From assembly GCA_022410635.1 (NCBI GenBank), contig JAJVDF010000437.1, positions 62,001 through 126,000 of the forward strand: DNA of 64,000 nucleotides. The letters run 5' to 3'. A program made the translations under genes and the position numbers. Positions 1-11,000 of the stretch are shown here, in pieces. Position 1 is the first letter of the stretch. Each line of letters starts with the position of its first letter. This DNA is from Tretioscincus oriximinensis. Lineage: Eukaryota; Chordata; Lepidosauria; Squamata; Gymnophthalmidae. The notes beneath the pieces were generated by a model, which did no database searches, was not told the DNA's origin, and was given only the letters and a program-made list of their open reading frames with translations.

Positions 1-482
1 ATCTGTTTTGTGAGTGTCTTCTGCACTCTGCTGCCTTTAAAATCTGCTTGAGTTTTTTGCAAATCCATAATTACAAAAAAATTATTCAGATATACAGATA
101 TTTAGTTTTGTGCAAAACTAGAACCTAGCAACATGAAAACCCTTTTAAAAGCTGCTGTTGCCTCCTCAGAGGTTAGAACAAAATTGAGCCACAATGGTGG
201 TGTGTGGCAGACAAATCGTAACCAGAGCATGGTTTGCCCAAATTGGGAAAAACTGCACCTATGTCAGTTTTGAGGGAGAATGCCATTCTGGTGTGGTGTG
301 GTGTGAAAGCACACACACACACACTCCACCCCCGTGGCTTATAGGAGAACTGCGTCCATCTAATGCAAAGCCATACAGCTTTTGCTCCCATTTTTCCCTA
401 GTAAGAATGCAGCCAAGAGTTAGTCTCCAAGGAAAGCCTCACCTATTTTGGCTCACTGAAGATCAAAATAAGATTTGAGAGA
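1..482. other. intronic DNA with short CA repeat
   Basis: No exon of the gene is seen here. A short (CA)n run lies at about 308-325. Two overlapping open frames on opposite strands have no recognisable product and look random. The stretch runs into the first copy of the ~400 bp repeat family. Confidence 0.5.
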
Positions 483-486
483 TCAA

Positions 487-905
487 AGATGCGGGCTGTT
501 TTCCCACTATAAGTTTTAAATCACTTTTTTTTCACATGTATGTCCCCATTTACTTTCAATCTTTCTTGCAGTTCTCTCTCTGTCCTTGACACATCCTGCC
601 AATTCTCTTTACATCACAAGCCCCAGACACCAATGCTGCATTTGCTTGACTACAAGCCCCAGCATTCTTTGTGAGCCTGTATACAATTCCCAGGCAATCT
701 CTACTAGGCAAGAGCCAATGAGCTTTTTGAAATTTGCATACTGATGCTCTGAGGCAGCTTTTCTTGTGAATTTTACAAAATGGAGGGTGCTAAATCGTAT
801 AATTTGCAGAGGCTATTTACTCCGCAATAAAGATCTTTGGAGTGTGTGCAATGCTGGACATTCATGGTTCTGTGGTGTGAACAGAAGGTAAAATTGCCTT
901 CAAAG
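487..905 (+). repeat. ~400 bp interspersed repeat, copy A (ZNF143-like motif family)
   Basis: One of four copies of the same sequence (others at 12129, 42840 and 60228), all in this orientation. Shared landmarks in order: CCCACTATAAGTTTTAAA, GTCCTTGACACATCC, TCACAAGCCCCAGA, TGACTACAAGCCCCAGCATT, TATACAATTCCCAGG, AAGAGCCAATGAGCTTTTT, TTTACAAAATGGAGG, GCTATTTACTCCGCAATAAA, GCTGGACATTCATGGTTC. No coding frame is shared by the copies. The family name is unknown to me; a non-autonomous DNA transposon with weak terminal similarity is possible. Confidence 0.8.
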
Positions 906-1236
906 CATAGGAAATAGAACTTGAGGATCAGGCAGAGGTTTCATTCTGAAAGTACTTCTTCAGCTCATCTCTTCGGTTAGAGATACCATTACTGTGTATC
1001 ACTGTTGTTTGAAATTACAACACCCTCNCCTCCCCCAAAAAACCCCCNAAAAAATCAAAATTTCCAATAGAACTGAAAGTCACATTTCTAAGCAGGAAGA
1101 AGGTTAAAAACATAATTTTGGTTAGCATTTGGCTGTCACATGTGAACAGGGTCACACTGACTTTTATGCTGGACAAACAAGCATAACAGGAGCTTCCTTG
1201 ATGTGATCTGTGTGGCCCTGACACAGTCCTCTCTTG

Positions 1237-1387
1237 GGTTGCATCCACACATAATTTTATTCTACAACTATAACAGAATATTCCACAATATTCCACATTA
1301 AAGCATTGTGTGGACTTGTTTATTCCAGAATATCCATGCTTTATTGTGGAATATAGTGGAATAAATAAGTGATGTGTGGATGCAGTG
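1237..1387. mobile_element. MITE with ~33 bp terminal inverted repeats, copy 1
   Basis: The left end TTGCATCCACACATAATTTT and right end (reversed) TGCATCCACACATCACTTAT form inverted repeats of about 33 bases, and an inner pair around AAAGCAT/ATGCTTT adds to the fold. A second copy at 42462-42607 has the same ends and core (TATTCCAGAATATCCATGCT). Non-autonomous, no coding. The target-site duplication is unclear in this copy. Confidence 0.75.
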
Positions 1388-1389
1388 TC

Positions 1390-3150
1390 TGGTCGACTGT
1401 CCAATGCTTAGATTTATTTAAACTGACTGGCACCTTAGAAAAAAATTCACAACATACAATGAGATGTGTTGTGTCTTGAAACTTGATCCTTTTATAAACA
1501 AAGCAGATAGTCCTGTCCACTGAATTAATACTTTTTGCTGGGAAAATCTCGACAATAAGATTTAATGTGTTTTTGTTATGTGCGATCAAATCATGGCTGA
1601 CTCCAGATGGTCTCAGAGAGATAGAATGTTTTCCCATTGTCTACTTTCAGGGAGAGGCTGAGGATTGAACTAGCACTTCTCCGCTTTCCTTTATGATTTA
1701 ATAAGTCTATTCAGTGCAATATTGATGAATACATAAATGCTGTACTTAGTGTTGCAGAAGGATAAGCAAATCTAGAACATTAGAAGGAGCATTAAATAAA
1801 ATGATCTTTTTTGCCCTGAGGTAAAAGATGTGGAGGGGCAATCCATAAAGCTGCAACAGCTTGTTTTATCTAAAGAAACATCTTGTTCTTTATTAGGAAT
1901 ATAAACTATGTTAATGTGTATCTCAGTCTAGATAATCTGCTGAAAAAAGAATAAGAAGCTGAGGAGTTGCACAGTTTTAAGTAATACAAGTTTGATTTGG
2001 ATATTTGCATTTTTCAGGAAGCCTGGCATCTGATGCCTTTGTTTTGCTCAGCTGCCTGGCTAAAGTTCCTGAGGAGGTGAGCGATTCTGCTGACCATTGC
2101 TTACACTCCATAAGATCGAAAAAGAGGCTGCATTTTTGGCATGCTACATTCTGTGACCAGGGTAGCAGCAGAAGATTTAAAGGAATCTATCTTTTGAGCT
2201 GTTAGCTTCCTCAGTAATTCCAATTTAATTGCTTATCACCCTGAGGCATTAAGAAAATTATCTGTTGCACTGCATATGTATGAACCTCTGAGACTGTGAT
2301 GAAATACTAAACCAGTGTAAATATTCCTATTCCTGTTTTCTTTCTTTCTGTTTTTGCTCACTTGACTAATACTGTATATAAGCCTGTTTTTATATGTTAA
2401 GCTTTGAGACAATCTGGTTTTAAATGCCTTAATTGACAACACTCTTCAAATTTTAGACAGCTTGTTTCTTCTCTCACCTTGCTGGCCAAGCCTGAAATTA
2501 TTCAGCCACCAGATGCAACCTCATTGTCCTATAACAACCTTTCTATCCTTGGAAGGATGCACATGTTGATTCTGAAGTTTCTGTCTTTGGTTCACTAGGG
2601 GTAGCCATAGTGGCAGTAGAGTTTGATGTGCTACCAAAATAGGTCCCCTTGCTTAACTGGCATAAGAGAATCTGAGTTCTTCGCCATGCATCCATTTTCC
2701 ATTCCAGAGGTCCTTGGTTCATTGGTAGACCTGACTACATGATCAGTGATAAAAGGTTATGATTCTTTATATGCATGTTTCCATAAAGGTCTTCAAATGC
2801 AACATTTCTTAATGCCAATTTCCAAATATCTTTGAACTATCTTGTTGACTTTATCATTAGATTTCACAAAGTGGTGTTCTAAATGAGAACAAATAAAAGA
2901 ATAATCAGGGGGCACGTTGAGGCATTCAAGTTGGCGTTTTCTGTATATTGAAGATACTTCATGGATTACCCAAGAAGTAGCTAAGAGGAAATGGGCATCA
3001 CATGTTCATTGAGTTGAGACTTGAGGAGAATATCTTTTCTTAAAACTCTTGAATCAGACATGTGAACTCTAACTTATGATACAGATGTGTTGGAGGCTTT
3101 TGCAAACAAACCCTGAGTCCAGGTAGATCTAAATATTCAAATATTGCAAA
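1390..3150. other. intronic DNA, no feature recognised
   Basis: AT-rich, with no repeat or exon I can support. An AG...GT bounded open segment at 2020-2076 was considered as an exon and rejected because it has no family match. Confidence 0.4.
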
Positions 3151-3176
3151 TTAGAACATAAGAACATAGAATATAA

Positions 3177-3503
3177 GAGGGTCATTGGCCTTTGGAATTT
3201 ACTTCCAGAAGAGGTGGTGGTACCTAGCAGCCTGGATAGCTTTAAGACAGAATTGGACAAGTTCATGGAAGCCAAGGGTATAAAAAGCTACTAGAATGGG
3301 TGTTTTGCTACTGCCTCCGAGATGGAGCAACAGGCAGTATTCCTGAAATGCATTTTGCAGGGCATTGAGAACAGTTGAAGATTTTGCTTTCTGTTCCAGA
3401 CTGCCCAGGTGCAATTGGTGGGCCTCTGTGTGAGACAGAATGCTGGACTAGATGGGCTGTGGTCCCAATTCAGCAGGGCTCTGCTTTTGTTCTCACGTTC
3501 TTT
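3177..3503 (+). mobile_element. CR1 retroposon 3' end (TTCTTATG-tail type)
   Basis: 5'-truncated LINE end. It opens in the last codons of the reverse-transcriptase ORF (TGGAATTTACTTCCAGAAGA, the usual WN-LP-EVV motif; then AGCCTGGATAGCTTTAAGAC) and runs through the 3' UTR landmark GGGCCTCTGTGTGAGACAGA, ATGCTGGACTAGATGGGC. The tail octamer is degenerate (GTTCTCACGTTCTTTT). Many other ends of this family lie in the window, on both strands. Confidence 0.88.
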
Positions 3504-3528
3504 TCAGGGCTTGAGTTAAGACAAGTAG

Positions 3529-3640
3529 GCATAACACTTCGGGCCTTGGAATATGTGGTCCATAGTCTGCATTAGAATGTGGACAACAGAATGTGGATAT
3601 AATCTGGAATAAGGCTTAGTGCAGAAAGGGCCCAAGTCTC
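3529..3640 (-). mobile_element. fragment of the CTAAGCCTTATTC MITE family
   Basis: Read on the minus strand it shares GCACTAAGCCTTATTC and TGCAGACTATGG with the element at 31557-31693 (CCACTGAGCCTTATTC and TGTAGACTATGG). Only part of the element is seen and no target duplication was found. Confidence 0.5.
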
Positions 3641-3644
3641 AACT

Positions 3645-4550
3645 TTCATTATACTTTCAGTGGGAATACTGGTATTAGATAGCATAGCTTTAAGACGTTT
3701 CTATGCAACAACACTTGCAAGAAATATTTTTATAATATATTTGCTGACCGTCTAAACTGTTTTTATTGCAGTTATTTTAGTGAGGTGGAAACCGCAAAGG
3801 TATTGTGTAACAGAAGACCCACATCTGCTACTATGCTATTAAGTAAAAAATATTCTGGGGCCATAGTGTGAAGCTTTTATTGTTTTGAAGTAGTGACTTC
3901 ATAAGCAACAAAGATGCTGTTTTGCATTCTGACACTAGAGGGTGTAAGAATGGCATATCTGCTTATCCTTGTATATTAGAAGAAAGATGTGAAAATACCT
4001 AGAGTAAGAGATTTTTAAAGCTGGCTAAAGGTTTTAGTTGTTATCACTGGCTTCTAAAAAGAAGTTGCTCTGGAAGTAGTTGTGAACTGGGTCTTTCTGT
4101 GAAAGACAGAATGAGATTACTTTAAAATCTGGCTATGTGGGTTTGTTAGCTATTTTTCTCTTGCGGAAAATAACAAAACACTCGTAACAAGTATAAATCA
4201 GATCTGACATGACAAAGAAATTTTCTAAAAGACGTCTGGTTCACTTATGCAACTATTCTGTAGAACCATGCTGAGAAATATTATGTAACACAAATTAAAT
4301 ATGCCAAAGTTTTGTTTACGTCAAGTTGCATTAAATGCACGATTGTTGATCCTGCATTTCTTGGACAGAAGTAAAGATGTTATGAGAGATGGATGATAAC
4401 TACTTCTCTCAGTCTCTTGTTTAGAACACAATCGTCCACTTGGTTAAAGTCACTATGCAAGCAACAACAGATCAAAATGTGGTCTGTTTCAAAATTCATT
4501 TTCTGATACTGGTGTACATAAGAGGACCACTGCTGAATTAGGCCACAGCT
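3645..4550. other. intronic DNA, no feature recognised
   Basis: No gene, RNA or repeat supported. AT-rich unique-looking sequence. Confidence 0.4.
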
Positions 4551-4552
4551 GG

Positions 4553-5190
4553 TAAGAACATAAGAAAAGCCCTGTTGAATCCACCTAGTTCAGCTAGCTA
4601 CCACCACCTCCTTTGGAAGTAAATTCCACAGACCAATGACACTCTGGGTGAAAAAATATTTTCCCTTGCTTGTTGTAATTATTTTGCCCATCAGTTTCAA
4701 GGAAAGACTCCTGGTCTTAGTGTCATGTGTTAGAGAAATTTTTTTTTCTCTATTAACCTTATCTACCCTATGCTTGATTTTATACACTTCAATCAGATAA
4801 TCAAACACTGTCTTTTGAGGTTAAAGCAGCCCAGACGTTGAAGCCTGGTTTCATGAGAGATGTTCCAGCCCTTTTATCATTCTTATTGACTTTTTTGGCA
4901 CCTTCTCTAGTTCCACAGTATCTTTTCTAAGATGATGTGACCAGAATTGTACACTCATTCCAAATGTGGCCTCACCATAGGTTTATAAAGAGGCAAAACA
5001 ACACTTGTAGACTTGTTCCTATCCATGTTTAAGTTGAAGGTTATTGTATTTCGGTCACTATTTCCTACAGAATTAATTACAGCAATCTCTTGTAACAGAT
5101 CTTGTATATTACTTTGGACTAAATCCAGGATTCCCTTGTCCCTGGTTGGTTCAAAAACTGCCTACTCTAGGAAGCAATTAGTTAGAATGT
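4553..5190 (-). mobile_element. CR1-type LINE, internally deleted (endonuclease end joined to RT C-terminus)
   Basis: On the minus strand 4553-5015 is the C-terminal end of a CR1 ORF2 with GGTGAAAAAATATTTT (complement) and a frame reading KIKHRVDKVNREKK and GLWNLLPKEVVVAS. The stretch 5030-5180 reads EPTRDKGILDLVQSNIQDLL, then NSVGNSDRNTITF, which looks like the C-terminal part of a LINE endonuclease domain. The reverse transcriptase between them is missing. The 3' UTR is also shortened: AAGCCCTGTTGAATCCACC runs straight to the ORF end. Either one deleted element or two juxtaposed pieces. Confidence 0.75.
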
Positions 5191-5194
5191 CTTA

Positions 5195-6453
5195 AGAATT
5201 TTATTTCTCTTTCATGAATTGAACCAATCTATTAGGACACAGATACTGTGCAAACAGTGCCGCCTTTGTGTTGGACAAGATTTATATATGCAGCTTGCCA
5301 TATGTTTCCACAAGCAAATGATGTTTTTGTGGATTGTGTAGTATGTGTATTGCACAATACTAGAATGGGTCAGAGCTACAGAAAGCCTATAGTAAACAAC
5401 ATGAATCTGATGTAGTTAAATTGGAGAGGAGCTAATATTAAGATTAAACTCATATGGCATTTAATTAAATATACTTTATAGTAGTTATAATAGATGTTCT
5501 CTATTCTTTCAGAATTTACAGATTATACGAGTTATAAGATACTAAGAAATTATGTGATGAAAAATCAAGAAGCTGAATAGATTATTTTTTGTGAATGTTA
5601 TCTTCATAAATAAAGTGATGAATGGGCATGCTTAGAATGATAAAACCAAACAATTCCATAGTATTGTTGCCTGGCAGTCAGTGTGCACAATCTTATCTAC
5701 TAATGGTATAGTCAAATAAGCATATATTATACATTCATAATGGAGCTGTAACAAAATTGGATTTCTATTAAGGGAGCATTGTTAGGAAGATCAAAGTCAT
5801 AACTGAGTTCAACATATAGTTAGCCATTTAGTAAGTTACCTGAAACATGTACTTGCTGATAACAGCATGTTTCCTTTTAGCAATGTATTGAGAAAAAGAA
5901 AGTTTCCCCTACAAAGGAAGAAAGTTGCCTGGAATTTAGAAACATGTTAATTAATAAGCTGACCTTTTAGCAGGAATGTTTTAAGAAAGCAGAAGTGACC
6001 ACTGTTTACCATTAACCTTGTATCTACAGCAATAGTATAATCTTCATAGGGTGTTTATTTTTTTTGGGGGGGGGAATACATTTTAAGAAAACATAATAAA
6101 AATGGGTAAGACTAGAGAGGAAGCTAACTATATCAGAGCAATTTAATTAAGTGTTACAAAAACAACAAAATAATTTCTGGAGAAACAAATTTGAGTCTAT
6201 TAGAACTTCTTTGTGAAAATTTTGTGACATCATTTCCAAGGTGGGACCGGAAGCAGAGGTCAGAAATGACATTAGAATGATATCACTTCCAGCCCCGTCA
6301 GAATCCTCATACATTCTTCTATGGATAATTCATACTTCATATGAGGATGAAGAATCTGATAAAGTGTATGAAATTCTCATACAAATCATAGCACTGCCTC
6401 CTCTTTTTGTACTTCATTTCATGTTTTAACAAAGTGAAAAAACACCGTTTAAT
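5195..6453. other. intronic DNA, no feature recognised
   Basis: Contains a short G-run near 6063 and an open frame at 6241-6429 with no match. Nothing else to report. Confidence 0.4.
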
Positions 6454-6575
6454 GCATCTGAAGAAGTAGACCTGTCTACGAAAGCTTATGCCAACCACTT
6501 TTCTCAAGATAGTCTCAAAGTGCTGCTAGCTCCTTTGCTGGACTTTCTGCTAGACTAACACGGCTATTTCTCTGC
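6454..6575 (+). repeat. 3' end of interspersed retroposon (ACGAAAGCTTATGCC family)
   Basis: Carries CTGAAGAAGTAGACCTG, TACGAAAGCTTATGCC, AGTCTCAAAGTGCTGCTAGC and AGACTAACACGGCTATTTCT, a 3'-end sequence common in reptile genomes. A second copy sits at 29147-29305 inside a target-site duplication; degenerate minus-strand copies lie near 18841 and 23766. I do not know the formal family name. Confidence 0.75.
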
Positions 6576-7963
6576 ACCTGAGAGAAGTTAAGGGTGCTGT
6601 TACATCACATACTTTTAATCCATCTTCAGTTTTAAAGAATTAGGCTAAAACAGGAAAAGAACACCTAGTCGATACAATTTAAAAGCATGAATTTAAATTG
6701 CTGTTTTGAAATTCACTGATCATTGTATAATTTCATCTTCCAGACTGAGTCTGGATTGTTTTGTTCAGTCAAGTGTTGTATTAAAAAGGAGCTGGGTTTA
6801 AGAGTCATTTGATCTATTGTTTGAAAGTGGAACTGAATATCTGAATGGTTGAAAAAATAATTAATGTGGAGTGGAGGAATGTTAATAAGTTCAGATGTCA
6901 TATTCTGTCAAAACAGACATCCGAGTTGATTTCTATTGACAGCTTCCCTTCTTCCTTTTTGAAGTGAAAAAATGCTATAATGTGAGGTGGATATTGGTCA
7001 GTTTTTGTCTAAATAGTGTTGGTATACTTGCTACTGTTGAATTCAGTTTTGTGTAGCATTCAAGCTATTGAAAAACAAAACCTGTAATTTGTGTAGCGTA
7101 ACGATGGGGGTGGGATAATGAGTTTCTGCTGAATACTAATTGCCAATGAGTTGTTCAGGGAGACTTTGTAAGAATGGGAGAGCAGTTGTAAATTAATCAC
7201 TAACTCTATTGTATATCACTGGGAGGGCAGATGAATTCTGTAAAGGTGCCAGCTGTACTAAAATCTTACATTCTGCCCTTAAACAACCATTTTCAAGGAA
7301 TAAATTCTACAGAGAATGCTCAAATTCCACTTATTTGCATGAAGCAGGAAAGAGAAATACTAGGTTTTCAATTGCAAGCAAGCTGAATATTCAGTCATTG
7401 AAAAGTTTAATTCTGCTTTAAGGTTGGAGAAGCTGCAGGACAGAAGACAAAAGCGGTGTTTATTTCCTAGCAAGATCACAAATCTTAAGATCTTTTTTGT
7501 TCTTTATTAGGTTCATACCCTAATCATCATAAAGCAGGATTACATGAATTAGCATTTTTTTACATGCGAATCTAAATAAAAGCATCGCAGTTTTATGCAG
7601 CAAAAACATTTTAAAATTCACATACCCAACATATCACTCACTTCTTCTCAGGTTAGTCTCCGTTTACTTTTAGAAAATGAAAAGGTGAGTTAATGATTCA
7701 TTGGCACACAGTGACCTTTCCTTCAACAGCAGACCATGATGCAGTAGCTCCATTCCAGAGTGTTCATCCTACTTTAACTTCATGGTGTCTGCCATAATGT
7801 TTGCTAACATTCTTGGTGCTGGCAGAGAATACATTTGTACCGCCTCCCCCTCTCTTAGGTTTTGAGGGCAATTTGAGCCGGTCTTTTTCTGCCTTTTTAT
7901 TTTATACTATTTGGTTCATCATAACACAATAGCAGCTGTACTAGCAGTTTTTTTAGCAAACAG
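6576..7963. other. intronic DNA before exon 1 of the window
   Basis: No feature supported. Small open frames at 6713-6901 and 7209-7421 have no recognisable product. Confidence 0.4.
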
Positions 7964-8052
7964 AATGGACTCGGATTCTGATGCACCTTTTAATTATTCG
8001 TGGCCATCCTTGCCTAAAATGAGGATTCGGAAAAGGACATCAAAACTAAAAG
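7964..8052 (+). CDS. ARHGEF28: ARHGEF28 exon 1 of window (linker)
   Basis: Candidate exon with a frame starting at an ATG (7965) and reading [17 protein letters not shown] followed by a basic stretch [10 protein letters not shown]. The acceptor is taken as the second AG of a close pair (after TTTTTTTAG comes CAAACAG); the donor is AAAAG/GTATAG. The exon ends with one base of a split codon, which matches the two bases opening exon 2, so the join is in frame. I cannot place this segment on the human protein from memory, so it may be poorly conserved, alternative, or part of an alternative start. The ATG is not taken as the initiator. No composition anomaly. About 10.6 kb of intron follows. Confidence 0.65.
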
Positions 8053-11000
8053 GTATAGAACAATAACCTTCCTTAATTTTTTCCTAAGCCTTTGTTCTCC
8101 TATTGTGTTTGTTGCATGCACTGGATACAAACAAATAGAACGCGTGTTTTCTAAAATGACAGGTTGGTGGGTCACAAGTAACGAACTTGACAATGGACGG
8201 ACTGAAAAAAGGTTAAGCCTTTTGCCTAGTCCTTTTAACTGTTGAAGCTAAACAAACACAATTGGAAGAAAAAAATGTATGCTTTGAATGAATTTATTTA
8301 AAATAAAAAAGTGTGGTCAACAAATTTTCATCAGAAAATGAAAAGAATGAGTGAATGAGTACATGAATGAATTCTTTGAGTAGTTTAAAAGAAAAAAAGA
8401 ACTTTGTTAAAGTGAAAGGCTGTGTGATTTACGGGATATTAAATGTACAAGACAAGTTTTTGTCTTTTTAAAATGCTATCCTTTACATTGGAAACTGCAT
8501 GGAACTAGATTTTTACATTGTTGCTGCTATATATACNTCTCAAAACAATTAAGGGAACACTTTAACATACACTGTTATATTGAAGTGTTCCCTTAATTGT
8601 TTTGAGCACTATACATTGTCTATAGAAACAAGAATATTTTTAGCAAGGAATAGAGGGGACACAAAATATCTCAATTAAATCCATTTTTTTTAAACTTTCC
8701 TTATAACAGTAGAAACAAATTATAATGATACAATGCTATGGTTACGTTCCCACAAATATATAAATAATAATCTCCTCTGGAAAACTGGAGTTTAAGGTTA
8801 TTATGACATCCCAATCTACCAGTATAAATTAATGTCATCCAACAGGCCAAATCAAATTATTTAAAGTTATCTGAACTTTAGAATTGCCACTTGTCTAAAA
8901 ATAAGACTGTATTGTTAATAACATATAAAATGGNAAAATGCATAACGTTTGTAAACAAAATTTCACATACCTGCAGTGACTCATGTGTTTGGAATACAGA
9001 GTGGTCTAGAATGATTGAAGTTTGGGATGTTCGAAGAATGGAGTTCTCCCCTCCCCATTCGAATTTGTGGTTTCTTCCATATTTGAAATACAATACTAAA
9101 AAAAAAGATTATATTGTAATGTTGAAAAGTGAATACTTCAGGTCATACTGTAATGTTCAAGTATTCCCTTAATAAAATTTTTATAGTATATGCTGGGTTA
9201 TCAGCACTGCTATACTTTCTTTCTAAAAATGATCTGGCCTCTTCTTTCATGCTTAATGTTATAATTAATGTTATAGGAACTCTAAATNAAACATGACTTA
9301 GTGTATCCAGTAAAAAACCAATAAAAAAGTGGGATTGATGTTTGTGTCCCAGACCAATTTTATGATACTTTCCTTTTACTGCTGCCATTTATCGACTATT
9401 TTGGTTCATTCTGTGTTAAAATGTAGAATGAAAATATACACTGATGTAAAAAGATGTTCCATGGTCTCCTTTTTTAGTAGACTGCTTAAGGGATAGGGTA
9501 ATTATGTGTCTAAATATGTCATTCCTTTTTTTACACGTTTTTAAAATTTGTTTATTCCGCCTGTAGCCAAATGGCTCAGGTCAGGTAGCAACAATAAAAA
9601 CAGCAGGCAAAATATTGAAAATGTGTAGAGGAAGCTATTTTTTGGCCAAAGGCAGGATAAGGTGGTACATCGTCAAATATTTTCTACTGAGAAGACCTTG
9701 TCCCAGGTTCCCACNTCCTAAGGACCTCCACCTCTTACGGTTTTGAGATTTAAGATTTTGATGTTACAAGAAAACGGATTGCTGGACTCATTGAATCTAG
9801 GAGAGGAGGATAAATTTCTTATTGATAGCGCCATTCTGGCTGCATATACGGTTGTAGTAAAAGGATGGAAGTACCATCAGAAATGGACAATAGAAGAATG
9901 GTGGAACTATTTAATTGAATTTATGATTTTTGATATTTTACAGGCAAAAATGTTACAGTCTATTGGTATTTATCCAAAACCACATTGGTCCAGCAAGTAG
10001 CAAATGCTCATTGTCCATGGTTTAACAACTGATGCTTATATTATGTTGAAGGAANTTGTACTGATGTTTCTTGAACAATGATGGATATTGTAATAATTTG
10101 ATGACATGTTTGTTCTAATGGGTGGGTGCAGGGAGGGTATTATATGTGTTTCTTTTTTCCTTCTACATTGTCTGTGCTTTATGTTTTGTCTTATTTTACT
10201 TGTTTGAAAATAAATAAATATTTTTTAAATGTTACAAGAAAGCTATATTCTGATTTTTTAAAGGCTTTAATGTATGTATGCATCTGTATGTATTATCAGA
10301 GAGATTGAGGGAACTGAATTTATGTTCAATTACTTTTCTCATGGTTTTTATTCTTTATGAATTAGGAATAAGGGTGAGCATGTAGGTTAGGGTTACCATA
10401 AAAGTGGGGGCAGGAGTGTTGCCACTTTAAACAGTTGTGGAAAACTATTTTTTCAGGAATTATAAGCTGCTCCTGGTGAACATACAGTTTAGGGGTTCGG
10501 GTGGTAATTCCGATTTATGTTATAACAAAAACTTTTAAGAAACCTTAATCAACCATGTGATTATTTCCTAATGCTTATTTGTAAAAGTAATGAAGGTNGA
10601 GAAAGTTATTTTGAAATATAAATGTATTCTAAAAATGAAAGTTTAAAAAGTTGTAAAAGACAACTTTTTGGAACCTTGCAAGATTGTATTGATAAGTCTT
10701 CAAAAATTCATACGGATATTTGCATTCTGCAACACATTTTCATGATTTTTTAAAAATACCTGACGAAAGGTAAATGTGGGTAGTCCTTTGGGACCATTAA
10801 GCAGACAGCTTGGATGTATTTATTCAGCCTGTTTGCTATACCACTTGCTGCTTTTTTCTGCCTGCTTCTGCTTGCCAGTATCTGTTGCTCATCTCACCTG
10901 AGACCATCTTCAATATATGCTTGGAGTTGCTGGGATTGAAGCTGTGATCAGGTTGAAGCAGCTGAACTTGGACTAGGATTGGAACAATTGACATGATTTT

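Noticed and set aside
2005..2090. AG...GT bounded open stretch that looks like an exon
   Set aside because: The frame has no resemblance to ARHGEF28 or any family I know, and a single good-looking splice pair is expected by chance in this much sequence.
9150..9195. Possible second end of the 8531 element
   Set aside because: Only the ATTAAGGGAA-ACTT core is shared; too short and diverged to claim a single larger element.
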